Part shown: positions 19,281 to 28,120 of the stretch, piece after piece | Position numbering within the stretch: position 1 is the stretch's first letter | Layout: each line of letters begins with the position of its first letter | From: Phycisphaerae bacterium | GTDB taxonomy: Bacteria > Planctomycetota > Phycisphaerae > UBA1845 | Direction of reading: 5' to 3' | Length of the DNA stretch: 64,000 nucleotides | Assembly (NCBI GenBank): GCA_013360585.1 | Contig: JABWBH010000001.1 | Coordinates: 1 to 64,000, forward strand | Position numbers and translations under genes: made by a program | Notes under the pieces: model-generated | What the model saw: only the letters and a program-made list of their open reading frames with translations | Database searches by the model: none | What the model was told of the DNA's origin: nothing

Positions 19281-19345
19281 GACGAGAAACCCCTACCTGC
19301 TCCCATCGTCGGATGAAGAAAGACTGACGGTCCGAGCGACCGGGC

Positions 19346-19351
19346 ATTGTA
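19346..19351 (-). promoter_or_regulatory. Possible -10 element for dnaA
   Basis: TACAAT on the minus strand lies 66 nt upstream of the dnaA start, with no good -35 at standard distance. The surrounding 19281-19483 stretch contains an AT-rich patch and one degenerate DnaA-box-like TTATCCTCC. Weak evidence only. Confidence 0.25.
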
Positions 19352-19483
19352 CTCAGATTCAAGCTTGTTGCCACCCGGAAAACCAGCCGGGTAGACGGGC
19401 ATAAAGCATTAAAATAAAAGAAGTTATCCTCCGGAACGACAGGATCGGCCAGCACAGGATCGCAGATCCGGGGCGATGACACT

Positions 19484-20143
19484 TCAGACCGGGGGGTTCT
19501 GACTCGCCAGAATAGTCAAACCCGCATAAACACGCGTTCCGACCGAGACCAGAATGCGCGTCTCAGTGGTCTTCGGGAGGATCAATTCCGTCCGGGAACC
19601 GAATTTGATCAGCCCGATGCGCTCTCCTGCTGCGACAGACTGATGGGCGACGACTCGACAGATGATTCGGCGAGCCACCTTCCCGGCAATCTGGCGCACC
19701 TCGACCGGACCCGGAAGCGGCGATTCCGGATCCAGCAGAATGCTGTTGCTCTCATTGCGCCTTCCAGATTCCGGATGACGCGCATCCAGAAACTCGCCCG
19801 CTTCGTAGGTCAACGACCGAACGCGCCCGGTGCAGGGCGCGCGGTTGATGTGGACATCGAAAATGCTCAGGAAAATCCCGATGCGAACCGCTGGTCCCCC
19901 AAGAATCTCGTGATGCCCCAGCTCGGTGATCTCAGTCACGCGCCCGTCAGCCGGAGAGCAAAGCTCGCCTTCTCGCACGCGAACTCGCCGCGGCGGATCG
20001 CGAAAAAAAGCCAGCGCCCACAGCCAGATCAGCCCGAAAGGAATGACCAGGGGCCACCACACCAGGCTCGCCAGCCACCCGAGCATCCCCAGCAAAAACG
20101 TGGCGATCAGGATTTCACGCGCACCCTCGCGTGCGAAAAACAT
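19484..20143 (-). CDS. psd: Phosphatidylserine decarboxylase
   Basis: A 219-residue membrane enzyme that makes phosphatidylethanolamine from phosphatidylserine. The N-terminus has two hydrophobic helices (about 10-47). SPADGRV (63-69), DVHINRAP (96-103, His98) and the self-cleavage Gly-Ser in KFGSRTEL (Gly182-Ser183) are all present; the Ser becomes the pyruvoyl group. The short length fits the archaeal-type Psd class. The usual partner pssA is not adjacent. It lies upstream of dnaA on the same strand. Confidence 0.9.
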   Translation of the reverse strand: MFFAREGAREILIATFLLGMLGWLASLVWWPLVIPFGLIWLWALAFFRDPPRRVRVREGELCSPADGRVTEITELGHHEILGGPAVRIGIFLSIFDVHINRAPCTGRVRSLTYEAGEFLDARHPESGRRNESNSILLDPESPLPGPVEVRQIAGKVARRIICRVVAHQSVAAGERIGLIKFGSRTELILPKTTETRILVSVGTRVYAGLTILASQNPPV

Positions 20144-20246
20144 TAAAGAACATCCTCAGCATCCGACGCCTCGTTGCAATCGGAGCGCGGCGGAGCCGGA
20201 CGCCGCGACCCGGGAGAATGATAACATCGGACCGCAAAAGCAACAT

Positions 20247-20282
20247 GCCCCCTCCCCTCGGATGAACCCGAAAGGAGGGGGC
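20247..20282 (-). terminator. Hairpin downstream of the repeat-rich exported protein gene
   Basis: GCCCCCTCC (20247-20255) pairs with GGAGGGGGC (20274-20282) across an 18-nt loop. On the minus strand it is followed by a partly T-rich TTGCTTTTG. It lies after the gene ending at 20334. Confidence 0.55.
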
Positions 20283-20333
20283 GCCGTAGCACGCCGATCG
20301 TACACGCCGTGTCGCCGGCGCGTTATTTCCCCG

Positions 20334-21119
20334 TCACCGTCCCGCAACCGCCGGACGCTTGCTCACCGGCGCTTTCGCAGGAATTTCAACGTGCTTCGCA
20401 CTTCCGCTGCGGAACTCGAACCCGCGATTCCTTTCCGCCCCGCCGAGGCGATCCTCAAACCGGAAGTCGAACCCGGCCCGCTCAAAACCATCCCGGCCGG
20501 TTCCGAATCCGTACCCCCCATATCCCCCGCCGATCGGCCGGACCGTGATCGGCGACACCGGGCGTGCGTGCGGACGGGTGCTGTTTTTCAGATCCTCGAT
20601 CAGCGGGATCGGCCGATCGTTGCACATCATTTTCCAGTACCCTTCGCACACCAGCACGTCTTCCCAGATCACTTCGCGCTTCTCCGGGCAAACCAGCACA
20701 CGCTCGCGGATTTCCTCCCATCGACCCGGACAGACCAGAACCTTATGCACCTCCCAGCGGTCGTACGCGGGGCGAACCAGTTCTTCCACCCGCTCATATC
20801 CGACCACGCGCCCGCAGGAATCGTACACGGGACGTTCGACCCACCGAAACTCCGCCGGAACTTTCGTCACAACGCGACGCTCCTCGTACACCGGCTCGCG
20901 CCAGACGCGACGAACCACGTCCTCGTACTTCGCCGGAGTCACAACGACCCGCGATCGTTTCTCGTACACCGGAGCCACCCAGACCCGCCGACACTGCGGA
21001 CCGCACGTGTGATCCGCCCGTGCGGGCATCGCCGCACCGCACATCACCCCGCCGGCTGCACACAGCCACGGCGCGAGGCGAAAGGTCTTCCTTCCACCGA
21101 GTTTTTTTGCGCCGAACAT
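20334..21119 (-). CDS. Exported protein with degenerate Val/Tyr/Arg-rich repeats
   Basis: A 261-residue protein from the ATG at 21119, which is preceded by AAGGAGG. After a signal peptide (about residues 1-36, ending MPARADH) it has about six imperfect repeats of roughly 20 residues built on VWxxPVYExR/VVxxPAxxxxV (examples: RVWREPVYEERRV, RWEEIRERVLVCPEKREV). These suggest a beta-strand-forming, possibly surface-layer or envelope protein. The C-terminal third is Gly/Arg/Phe-rich and low-complexity. Similar repeat proteins are common in Planctomycetota, but I know no function. A longer frame to 21797 overlaps the aminotransferase gene and is an artefact. Confidence 0.7.
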   Translation of the reverse strand: MFGAKKLGGRKTFRLAPWLCAAGGVMCGAAMPARADHTCGPQCRRVWVAPVYEKRSRVVVTPAKYEDVVRRVWREPVYEERRVVTKVPAEFRWVERPVYDSCGRVVGYERVEELVRPAYDRWEVHKVLVCPGRWEEIRERVLVCPEKREVIWEDVLVCEGYWKMMCNDRPIPLIEDLKNSTRPHARPVSPITVRPIGGGYGGYGFGTGRDGFERAGFDFRFEDRLGGAERNRGFEFRSGSAKHVEIPAKAPVSKRPAVAGR

Positions 21120-21286
21120 CGTCGAGCCTCCTTTTTCAGGCTGTCCCCGAAAGTTCCGGCGGCCACCCTGACCGCCGATCCGTCCGTAAGACAGCGCCGA
21201 CCGGTTAAGGTTGGAGGCGCGACAAAGTTGTACACCCGGGAAAAACCCCGCGAGGAGTGCAGGATCAGCCTCGCGCCCCGCGCCGA

Positions 21287-22375
21287 CTACGGCTGCAGCC
21301 GGCGGACGCCTTCGGCGACGTTCGCCAGCCCGGTGCGAAGGTCGTCCGGCGGAAGCGTCGTGCTCACGCGGAGATGATCCGGAAGGTTGAAGAACTCTCC
21401 CGGAACCACGCGCGTCTGATATTCGCGGTAAAGGAGCTTTGAGAGGTCGCCGGCCTTGACGCCCTCCGGCAGACGCACGCACTCGAAAATCGCGCCGTGA
21501 TTCGGATAGGCGTGCAATTCCGGACAGGAGGCAAGCCAGTCCGCCACGATCGGACGGGCGCGGACATATAACTCCCGCGTCCGCGCTTCGAGCCGGTCGA
21601 TCCGCTCGAAAGCCCGCAGACCCAGCGACGTGGCCGGCGCTGGATGCTCGACGTTGAGATAATCCATCATCCGCCGGAAATGCCGGGCCCGCGCAGGCGT
21701 GGAGATCAACCACCCGAGGCGCAGCGCCCCCGCGCCGTAAACCTTGGTGAGCGAGTTGACCACGACAACATTGTCGGCGAGCGACGCAGCCGTCCACCTC
21801 GGCGCGCCGAAGTTGACGTGGGCGTAGTCGAGATAAACCTCGTCCACGACGACGAGGGCGCCGAACTCATCCGCCGCGCCTGCGATCTCCCGCATCTGCC
21901 GCGCGTCGATCGGCTGCCCCGACGGGTTGTGCAGGTTGCTCAGATACACGACCCCCGCACCCGCCTGAAGCCCGGCACGAAGCTCCTGCGGGTCAATGCG
22001 GAAGTTATGCTCGGGTCGGCGCAAGAGGGGGATGAGACGCGCGTTGAAGAAAGCGGCTGCGCGGCGCATCGGGCCGTAAACCGGCTCCTCGATCAGAATC
22101 GGCCTCGTCCGATCCGCCGTCGCCATCACCACGAAGTTCCCGCCGCTCGCGCCCGGCACGGGAACGACGCCGCGCGGATCGACGCCGTAACGACGCGCGA
22201 CGGCGTCGATGATTCGCGGATCGCCGTCCACGCCGCGGATCCGGATCTCGACGTGTTCGGGTCCGGCGTCGAAATCGGCAAGATCGACGGGCGGCGCACC
22301 GCTGAGCGTCATCTCGTAGCGCACGCGGCGATGTCGTTTCGCCCAGATCAGGAACTCCACCGGTGGGATGCGCAT
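21287..22375 (-). CDS. PLP-dependent class I/II aminotransferase
   Basis: A 362-residue fold-type I enzyme. It contains NLHNPSGQPID (about 174-184), the PLP-binding Asp and Tyr in VVDEVYLDY (about 196-204), the Schiff-base Lys in NSLTKVYGAGALRLGW, and a C-terminal substrate-binding Arg (HLRVSTTLP). It resembles aspartate or histidinol-phosphate aminotransferases; substrate cannot be told. The start at 22375 lacks a clear ribosome-binding site. It follows ftsY by 54 nt and may be the last gene of the ribH-nusB-ftsY run. Confidence 0.8.
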   Translation of the reverse strand: MRIPPVEFLIWAKRHRRVRYEMTLSGAPPVDLADFDAGPEHVEIRIRGVDGDPRIIDAVARRYGVDPRGVVPVPGASGGNFVVMATADRTRPILIEEPVYGPMRRAAAFFNARLIPLLRRPEHNFRIDPQELRAGLQAGAGVVYLSNLHNPSGQPIDARQMREIAGAADEFGALVVVDEVYLDYAHVNFGAPRWTAASLADNVVVVNSLTKVYGAGALRLGWLISTPARARHFRRMMDYLNVEHPAPATSLGLRAFERIDRLEARTRELYVRARPIVADWLASCPELHAYPNHGAIFECVRLPEGVKAGDLSKLLYREYQTRVVPGEFFNLPDHLRVSTTLPPDDLRTGLANVAEGVRRLQP

Positions 22376-22429
22376 GTTCTGCTTGTCTTTCCCTCGATCC
22401 GAGATGCGAGAAGTCGCTCCCGTGCCCCC

Positions 22430-23344
22430 TTATTCAGAGAACAATGCTTCGACGAACGTCTTCGGATCAAAAGGCTCGACATCGGCAGGTTTCTCGCCGA
22501 GTCCGACGAACTTCACGGGGACATTGAGCGCGTCGCGGATCGACACGACGACCCCGCCCTTCGCGCTGCCGTCGAGTTTCGCGAGGAAGATCCCCGTGAT
22601 GCGGACGTGCTCGGAGAACATCCGCGCCTGCTGAAGCGCGTTCTGTCCGATCGTGGCGTCCAGCACGATGAGAACTTCGTGCGGCGCGCCCTCGATCCTG
22701 CGCTCGACGACACGCTGGATCTTTCCGAGTTCCCGCATCAGATGATCCTGCGTGTGCAGACGCCCCGCCGTGTCGATCAGCAGGACATCCGCGTTCCGCG
22801 CCAGCGCTGCGTCGCAGGCGTCGTACGCCACGGCGCCCGGGTCGGCCCCCTGATCGTGCTTGACGATCTGCACGCCGGTTCGCTGCGCCCAGACCGAAAG
22901 CTGCTCGACCGCCGCCGCCCGGTAGGTGTCGCACGCCCCGAGAATCACCTTCTTCCCCTGCGCCGTCAGCCAGTGCGCCAGCTTCGCCACGCTCGTCGTC
23001 TTTCCCGATCCGTTGATGCCGGTCATGAGGATGACGGTCGGACCGCTCGCCGCGAACTTCAGCGACCGATCATCCTCCGGCCAGCGCTCGATGATTCTCT
23101 GCTTGAGGTAGTCGATAACCTCGTGTTCCTCCTTGATCTGACCGCTCTTCCAGCCGTCGCGGGCGGTTTGAATCAACGCGGCGGTGGTGGCGGGGCCGAA
23201 ATCAGAGAGCAGCATCGACTCCTCAAGACGATCGAGTGTGCTCTGATCGATCTTCTGTCCGATGCGCAGCACGGCGCGGAACCCCCCCGCCAGCTTCTCG
23301 CGCGTCTTGCTTAATCCCTGCTTGAATCGCTCAAATAACCCCAT
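22430..23344 (-). CDS. ftsY: Signal recognition particle receptor FtsY
   Basis: A 304-residue SRP GTPase that docks ribosome-SRP complexes at the membrane. The N domain (about 1-95) is followed by the G domain with GINGSGKTTSVAKLA (from 109), DTYRAAAVEQL, LIDTAGRLHT and the C-terminal FVGLGEKPADVEPFDP. It lacks the long acidic A domain of E. coli FtsY. It lies 12 nt after nusB. Confidence 0.93.
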   Translation of the reverse strand: MGLFERFKQGLSKTREKLAGGFRAVLRIGQKIDQSTLDRLEESMLLSDFGPATTAALIQTARDGWKSGQIKEEHEVIDYLKQRIIERWPEDDRSLKFAASGPTVILMTGINGSGKTTSVAKLAHWLTAQGKKVILGACDTYRAAAVEQLSVWAQRTGVQIVKHDQGADPGAVAYDACDAALARNADVLLIDTAGRLHTQDHLMRELGKIQRVVERRIEGAPHEVLIVLDATIGQNALQQARMFSEHVRITGIFLAKLDGSAKGGVVVSIRDALNVPVKFVGLGEKPADVEPFDPKTFVEALFSE

Positions 23345-23356
23345 CGTCGTCCGCCG

Positions 23357-23812
23357 CTACGCCTCCCCCGTCTCCTCGCGCATTTTCCGGTAGATGCCGT
23401 CCAGCACGCCGTTGATGAAGCGCGGCGAATCCGCCCCCCCGAATTCCCGTGCAATCTCGATCGCTTCGTCGATCGCCGCCCTCGGCGGAACCGCACCGCT
23501 CATCATTTCCTCCACCGCGATGCGAAGAATGTTGCGCTCAACGCTGGACATGCGCTCCGCCGGCCACTGCGGCGCCGCCGCCGTCATCCGCCGGTCCCAC
23601 GCCTCGCGGCTGCTCCACGCCCGCGACGCAAGATCCCGCGCATACCGCACGGACTCCGGCGGCGCGCCGCTCTCGGCGAGAAACTCCGGCGCCTGCGACC
23701 AACCCTCGTCCCCGAGAATCTCCGCTTGACACATCAGTTGCAGCGCGAGGATGCGTCCCACCCGTCGGGGGGCGTGATGCAGGGGCGTCAACGCTTCCGG
23801 ATCCACGCTCAT
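23357..23812 (-). CDS. nusB: Transcription antitermination factor NusB
   Basis: A 151-residue helical protein that binds boxA RNA with NusE/S10 during rRNA transcription. It has the family features RRVGRILALQLMCQ near the N-terminus, SSVERNILRIAVEEM in the middle and PRFINGVLDGIYRKMR at the end. It is 8 nt downstream of ribH; the ribH-nusB pairing is widely conserved and supports the call. Confidence 0.9.
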   Translation of the reverse strand: MSVDPEALTPLHHAPRRVGRILALQLMCQAEILGDEGWSQAPEFLAESGAPPESVRYARDLASRAWSSREAWDRRMTAAAPQWPAERMSSVERNILRIAVEEMMSGAVPPRAAIDEAIEIAREFGGADSPRFINGVLDGIYRKMREETGEA

Positions 23813-23820
23813 CCCCCGGG

Positions 23821-24294
23821 CTACTCCAGCCGCGCCACCTGCTCCAGCACGCCGATCATCTCGATCGCCGTCACGGCGGCGTCCGCGCCCTTGTTCCCGG
23901 CTTTACTGCCGGCGCGCTCGATCGCCTGCTCGAGCGTGTCACACGTCAACACTCCGAAGGACGTCGGCACGCCCGTGTGCAGCGCGACCCAGCCCAGCCC
24001 GCGCGCCGCCTCTCCGGCGACATACTCGAAATGAGGCGTCTGCCCCCGGATGACGCAGCCCAGCGCGATCACCGCATGAAACTTCCCGGATTCCGCCAGC
24101 TTCCGCGCTGCAAGCGGCAACTCAAACGCGCCGGGCACGTACACCCGCGTCAGATCCCCCTCCCGCCCTCCGTGCCGCCGCAAAGCGTCCTCCGCCCCGT
24201 CCACCAGATGCCGCGTGATGAACTCGTTAAACCGACTGATCACCAGGGCAAAACGCCGTCCGTCCGCCTTGAGTTGTCCGTGAATCTCTTTCAT
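23821..24294 (-). CDS. ribH: 6,7-dimethyl-8-ribityllumazine synthase
   Basis: A 157-residue enzyme of the penultimate step of riboflavin synthesis, usually forming icosahedral or pentameric shells. Motifs [30 protein letters not shown] and [16 protein letters not shown] are characteristic, including the catalytic His (TPHFEYV). The ATG at 24294 gives family length; the longer frame to 24789 overlaps the sulfatase-like gene. First gene of the run ribH-nusB-ftsY. Confidence 0.93.
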   Translation of the reverse strand: MKEIHGQLKADGRRFALVISRFNEFITRHLVDGAEDALRRHGGREGDLTRVYVPGAFELPLAARKLAESGKFHAVIALGCVIRGQTPHFEYVAGEAARGLGWVALHTGVPTSFGVLTCDTLEQAIERAGSKAGNKGADAAVTAIEMIGVLEQVARLE

Positions 24295-24517
24295 GATCCG
24301 TTCCCGCCGTGCGCGACGCCCCTGTCGGCAAGACCGGCGATTATCGTCGCCCCCGCAGATTTCACAAAGCGGAGGGATAAACCGGGTCCGGGTGGCGAGC
24401 GGAGGCCAGGACCGCCGCCCTCGAACGCCGGAAAAGGCCGGGACGGACAGCCCCGCCCCTTTCCGGCGAAATACTGCCCGTCCCGGGATTTCGTCAGCCG
24501 GTCGCGGGGCGCCCCGG
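24295..24517. terminator. Gene-free stretch with a long hairpin (24426-24468)
   Basis: CGCCGGAAA (24426-24434) pairs with TTTCCGGCG (24460-24468), and the stem can be extended inward. It lies just after the stop of the sulfatase-like gene on the minus strand and before ribH. No T-run follows, so termination is plausible, not certain. Confidence 0.4.
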
Positions 24518-26062
24518 TTATTCGTCGTCCTTCTTTTCCTTCTTCGTCTTCTCGGTCTTCTCGCCGGCGCCGGCTTTCTTTTTCCCCTCGTCGCCGTGGT
24601 CGTGCCCGTCGTCGTATTCCGGGTGATCGTCCTCTTCCGTGCCTTCCTCGCCGTACCCGAGGCCCTCCAGGTTGCGGACCGCCTTGCTGGTCTCCGCATT
24701 CTTGAGAATCTGCCCGCCGCCGTGCTTCTGACCGAGCGCCATCTGCTCATGCACGATGCGCTCGAGTTCCTTGCGCATCTGCGTTGCACGCTCCTTGTTC
24801 TGCTCGAGGACGTTCTTCAGTTCGTAAGGGTCGTCCTTGAGATTGAAAAGCCGGTCGCCCTTCGGGTGCATGATGTACCGCCAGTCCCCGACCGTCAGCG
24901 ACTGCACCATCACCGTCCGGCTGCCCGGGAGTTGCGCATACAACGGCCGGTCCGCCTTGTGATCCGGCGCCAGCACGTTGACGCCCGTCGTCTGCTTGAG
25001 GAAGTCCCCCGCCGGGAGCGTCGGAACCAGTGCCAGCAGCGTCGGAAGAATGTCCGGAGACGTGATCGGCGTCGCCACCTTGCGCGGCGCCTGACCCGGA
25101 ATGCGCATCATCAGCGGAACGTGAAGCTGCTCATGCCAGATGTTGCCGTGTCCGGTGAGGTTGTGCTGACCGAGACCCTCGCCGTGGTCTCCGGTGATGA
25201 CAATGATCGTTTTGTCCCAGACCCCCTTCTCCTTCAGCTTCGCAAAAAGCTTCCCGATGTTCTCGTCCGTCCAGCGCACCTCGCCGTCATAAAGATTGAT
25301 GCTCTCCTTCGACTTCTTGACCTTGACGACGGCCTTCTCCTTGTCCCCGGAACGCTCCTTCGTCCCCTCCTCGCCGAAACCTCGTTCTCGCATGTACCGG
25401 TCGAGCGCCTCGTCGGACGTGAACATCGTGTCATACGGCGGCGGAGGTTCGTAATTCGCGTGCGGGTCGAAGTAGTGGACCCACATGAAGAAAGGCTCCT
25501 TCAGTCCGCCGCCGTCCGCCCACTCGAAAATCTTCTTGTTCGTCCAGTCCGCCTCGACCTTCTTATCCGCAGGTTCGTACCAGTACTCGAACCCCGCCGC
25601 GATCCCCCCGATCTTCTTGACCGGTTCGGCGCTGACGAACCCCGCCGTGTGATATCCCTGTTTTGCAACGGCGGAGGCGAAGGTCATAAGAGTGTCCGAC
25701 GGCTTATACAAACCGCCCTGGGCGATGTTGGCGACAATGCCGTGCTCCCGCGGGTACACCCCCGTGAAGATCGAGGTATGCACGGGGAGCGTCTGCGCCA
25801 TCGGCGTGATGCAGCGCTCGAAAAAAATCGACTCCTTCGCCAGAGCATCAATGTGCGGCGAAGTGTCACGGAAATACCCGTAGCACCCGAGGTGGTCGGC
25901 GCGCATCGTGTCGATCGTGATGATCAGAAGGTTAGGCTTGCCGCCGGTGCTTTGCGCCGCGCAGAAATCCCACGCCGCCAGCGCCGCGCCCGCCGCCACG
26001 ACGACTCCCAACCACCCGCCCCGTCCGAATCCGGCCGCCGCTCTTTTTCTGTTCTGAGTCAC
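24518..26062 (-). CDS. Sulfatase-family protein with Thr at the formylglycine position
   Basis: A 514-residue alkaline-phosphatase-superfamily enzyme. A hydrophobic export signal (about 14-36) precedes the metal-binding [10 protein letters not shown] (Asp51). The nucleophile region reads [12 protein letters not shown]: Thr91 stands where type I sulfatases need Cys or Ser, and His replaces the Arg of CxPxR. Later metal-site motifs such as [17 protein letters not shown] are intact. The C-terminal 35 residues are a highly charged Lys/Asp/Glu/His tail. The GTG start at 26062 follows GAGAGAGG; the longer frame to 26263 has no signal. The superfamily is clear; the true substrate may be a phosphate ester instead of a sulfate ester. 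Confidence 0.82.
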   Translation of the reverse strand: MTQNRKRAAAGFGRGGWLGVVVAAGAALAAWDFCAAQSTGGKPNLLIITIDTMRADHLGCYGYFRDTSPHIDALAKESIFFERCITPMAQTLPVHTSIFTGVYPREHGIVANIAQGGLYKPSDTLMTFASAVAKQGYHTAGFVSAEPVKKIGGIAAGFEYWYEPADKKVEADWTNKKIFEWADGGGLKEPFFMWVHYFDPHANYEPPPPYDTMFTSDEALDRYMRERGFGEEGTKERSGDKEKAVVKVKKSKESINLYDGEVRWTDENIGKLFAKLKEKGVWDKTIIVITGDHGEGLGQHNLTGHGNIWHEQLHVPLMMRIPGQAPRKVATPITSPDILPTLLALVPTLPAGDFLKQTTGVNVLAPDHKADRPLYAQLPGSRTVMVQSLTVGDWRYIMHPKGDRLFNLKDDPYELKNVLEQNKERATQMRKELERIVHEQMALGQKHGGGQILKNAETSKAVRNLEGLGYGEEGTEEDDHPEYDDGHDHGDEGKKKAGAGEKTEKTKKEKKDDE

Positions 26063-26340
26063 TGAACCTCTCTCCAACCACCGACGGGCCGACCCGTGAC
26101 CGACCCGCCGCACTCCGCGGAAAACCCATCCGCGCCCAGCGTCTACTCCGGATGCGGCCGCAACCCCTCGGGCGAACGTCGTACCCTCATAACGGCACGA
26201 TCGGCGGGGTATTGCCAGTTCCAGGCGCTCAAGGAACTGATCAAAACGTAGATTCCCCGGCAATTTCCGCCTCCACGTTGACCCCGCCTTCGCCGATTCC
26301 CTATGATAATGACGGGACTAAGCCTGACGAGGCTGGGGAT
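26063..26340. other. Divergent intergenic region between the sulfatase-like and DUF1549 genes
   Basis: About 280 bp that must hold both divergent promoters. I found no confident -35/-10 pair. A long minus-strand frame reaching 26263 crosses it but has no ribosome-binding site. Confidence 0.4.
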
Positions 26341-28110
26341 ATGTGCGCCGTGACACGCCTTGCCGCCACTATCGGACTCTTCTCCCTCGCGCTGACCGTC
26401 AACGCGCTGGCCACGCCCGAGAATCCCGCCGGCGCAGGCGACGGACGATCGCCGGTCGTCGCCGGGACAGACTACGCGACTTCGCCGACCGTCCGCAAGA
26501 TCATCGACCCCCTTTCGCTCGAACCTCCGGAACCCCCGACGGTCACCATCGAAACCGCCAACGAGATCGACCGGTTCATCGCGAAACGATGGCAGGAGGC
26601 GGGCGTGCGCCCCGTGAAGGTGGCGGACCCTTTTGATTACATCCGCCGCGTCACGTTGGATATCGTCGGACGCATCCCCACCTTTGAAGAGGTGGACGCC
26701 TACGTCTCCGGACCTCGCAAGGACCGCGACCGGAATCTCGTCAACCGGCTGCTCTCCAGCCGGGAGTACGCGGAGCACTGGGCGATCTTCTGGGGCGACC
26801 TGCTGCTGGAGCAGTACCGCATCGACGGCGTCGAGAACAACGCCTACCGCGAGTACATTCTCAAGTCGCTGGAGGAGAACAAACCTTACGACCAGTGGGT
26901 GCGCGAGATGATCGGCGCGCGCGGGATGGTGCGGGACAACCCGGCCGCGGCGTTCGTGTTGCGACACAAGGCCGACCCCGACGAACTGACGATCGCCGCC
27001 ACCCAGGTCTTTCTCGGCACGCAGCTCAAATGCGCGCAATGCCACGACCACCCCTTCGAAGCCTGGAAGCAGACCGACTTCATCGGAATGCGCGATTTCT
27101 GGGGGAGCACCCGCCGACGCCTCGGCCGCGTCGAAACCCTGACGAACCGCGACGGGCGCGAGGAGCAGGTGCGGTATGACCAGGTGGTGTCCGGTCCGGC
27201 GGCGGGCGGGGTGTTCCTGACCGGCGCCGTGTCGGAAAAGGGCGGCGGGGTGGACGGCCTGGCGGACCTGATCACTGCCCGTGACAATCCCTACTTTGCC
27301 CGCGTCGCGGTGAACCGGTTGTGGGCGAAGATGTTCGGGCGGGGGCTGGTCGAACCCGTCGACGGCTTCAAACCCGACAACCCGCCATCGCACCCCGAAC
27401 TGCTTGACTATCTGGCGTGGGAGTTCATTTCCCACGACTACGACCTCAAGCATATTCTGCGGCTCATCGCGCTGTCCCGCACGTATCACCTGGACACCGC
27501 CGGTCCGCCGGCGGTTCCGGCGCGGTCGGCGTCGCGCGGCGGAGCGGGAACGCCGGCGGGCGGCGCCTTCTTCGAGCGCATGCCGCTGAGGCGGATGACG
27601 GCGGAGCAGTTACACGACTCGATTATCGTCGCCACCGGACTTGACCGCCGCGGCGAACGCGGGGCGGGCAGTCCCCGCGAACCCGCCGGAGACCGCATGA
27701 CCGGCGGTCAGACCGGCGAGTCCCGCTTCGCCATCGACATCCGCTATCCGGCCCCGGGCGGCAGCTTTCTCTCGACCTTCGGCAGCCACGACCGGAACAC
27801 GATCCACGAACGCGACCCGTCGGCCACGATCCCGCAGGCGCTCGCCCTGCTTAACGGCGAACTCCTCAACGACGCGGTGCAACTCCACGACGGACACCCG
27901 GTCCGCCGCTGGTTGCGCAAAGGCGACAGCATCGAGATGGCGCTGCGCCGGCTCTGGGTTCATACCGTCACCCGCGAACCCACCCCGGCCGAGCTGTCCA
28001 CCGCGGTGCGCTACATCAACGCCGACCGCCGTGAATCCGCGATCGAGCGGGCCTTCGCCGATGTTCACTGGGCGCTGATCAACACCCGCGAATTCATGTT
28101 CATCCGCTGA
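26341..28110 (+). CDS. DUF1549/DUF1553 protein (planctomycete cytochrome-associated family)
   Basis: A 589-residue protein with a signal peptide (about 1-22). DUF1549 spans roughly 70-270 (IRRVTLDIVGRIPTFEEVDAY; LLSSREYAEHW) and holds the haem-type CAQCH (Cys231, Cys234, His235) within LKCAQCHDHPFEAWKQTDF. DUF1553 follows (NPYFARVAVNRLWAKMFGRGLVEPVD; HPELLDYLAWEF; NTIHERDPSATIPQALALLNG). These proteins are a hallmark of Planctomycetota and are thought to be envelope redox or polysaccharide-degradation partners. The usual DUF1501 partner is missing. The start at 26341 gives the signal peptide. Confidence 0.85.
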   Translation: MCAVTRLAATIGLFSLALTVNALATPENPAGAGDGRSPVVAGTDYATSPTVRKIIDPLSLEPPEPPTVTIETANEIDRFIAKRWQEAGVRPVKVADPFDYIRRVTLDIVGRIPTFEEVDAYVSGPRKDRDRNLVNRLLSSREYAEHWAIFWGDLLLEQYRIDGVENNAYREYILKSLEENKPYDQWVREMIGARGMVRDNPAAAFVLRHKADPDELTIAATQVFLGTQLKCAQCHDHPFEAWKQTDFIGMRDFWGSTRRRLGRVETLTNRDGREEQVRYDQVVSGPAAGGVFLTGAVSEKGGGVDGLADLITARDNPYFARVAVNRLWAKMFGRGLVEPVDGFKPDNPPSHPELLDYLAWEFISHDYDLKHILRLIALSRTYHLDTAGPPAVPARSASRGGAGTPAGGAFFERMPLRRMTAEQLHDSIIVATGLDRRGERGAGSPREPAGDRMTGGQTGESRFAIDIRYPAPGGSFLSTFGSHDRNTIHERDPSATIPQALALLNGELLNDAVQLHDGHPVRRWLRKGDSIEMALRRLWVHTVTREPTPAELSTAVRYINADRRESAIERAFADVHWALINTREFMFIR

Positions 28111-28120
28111 GGCGCCTCGA

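Noticed and set aside
21644-23314. 556-codon plus-strand open frame
   Set aside because: It is antisense to the aminotransferase and ftsY genes, both with strong family motifs, and arises from high GC at third codon positions.
24293-26065. 590-codon plus-strand open frame
   Set aside because: It mirrors the sulfatase-like gene on the other strand and contains no recognisable domain.
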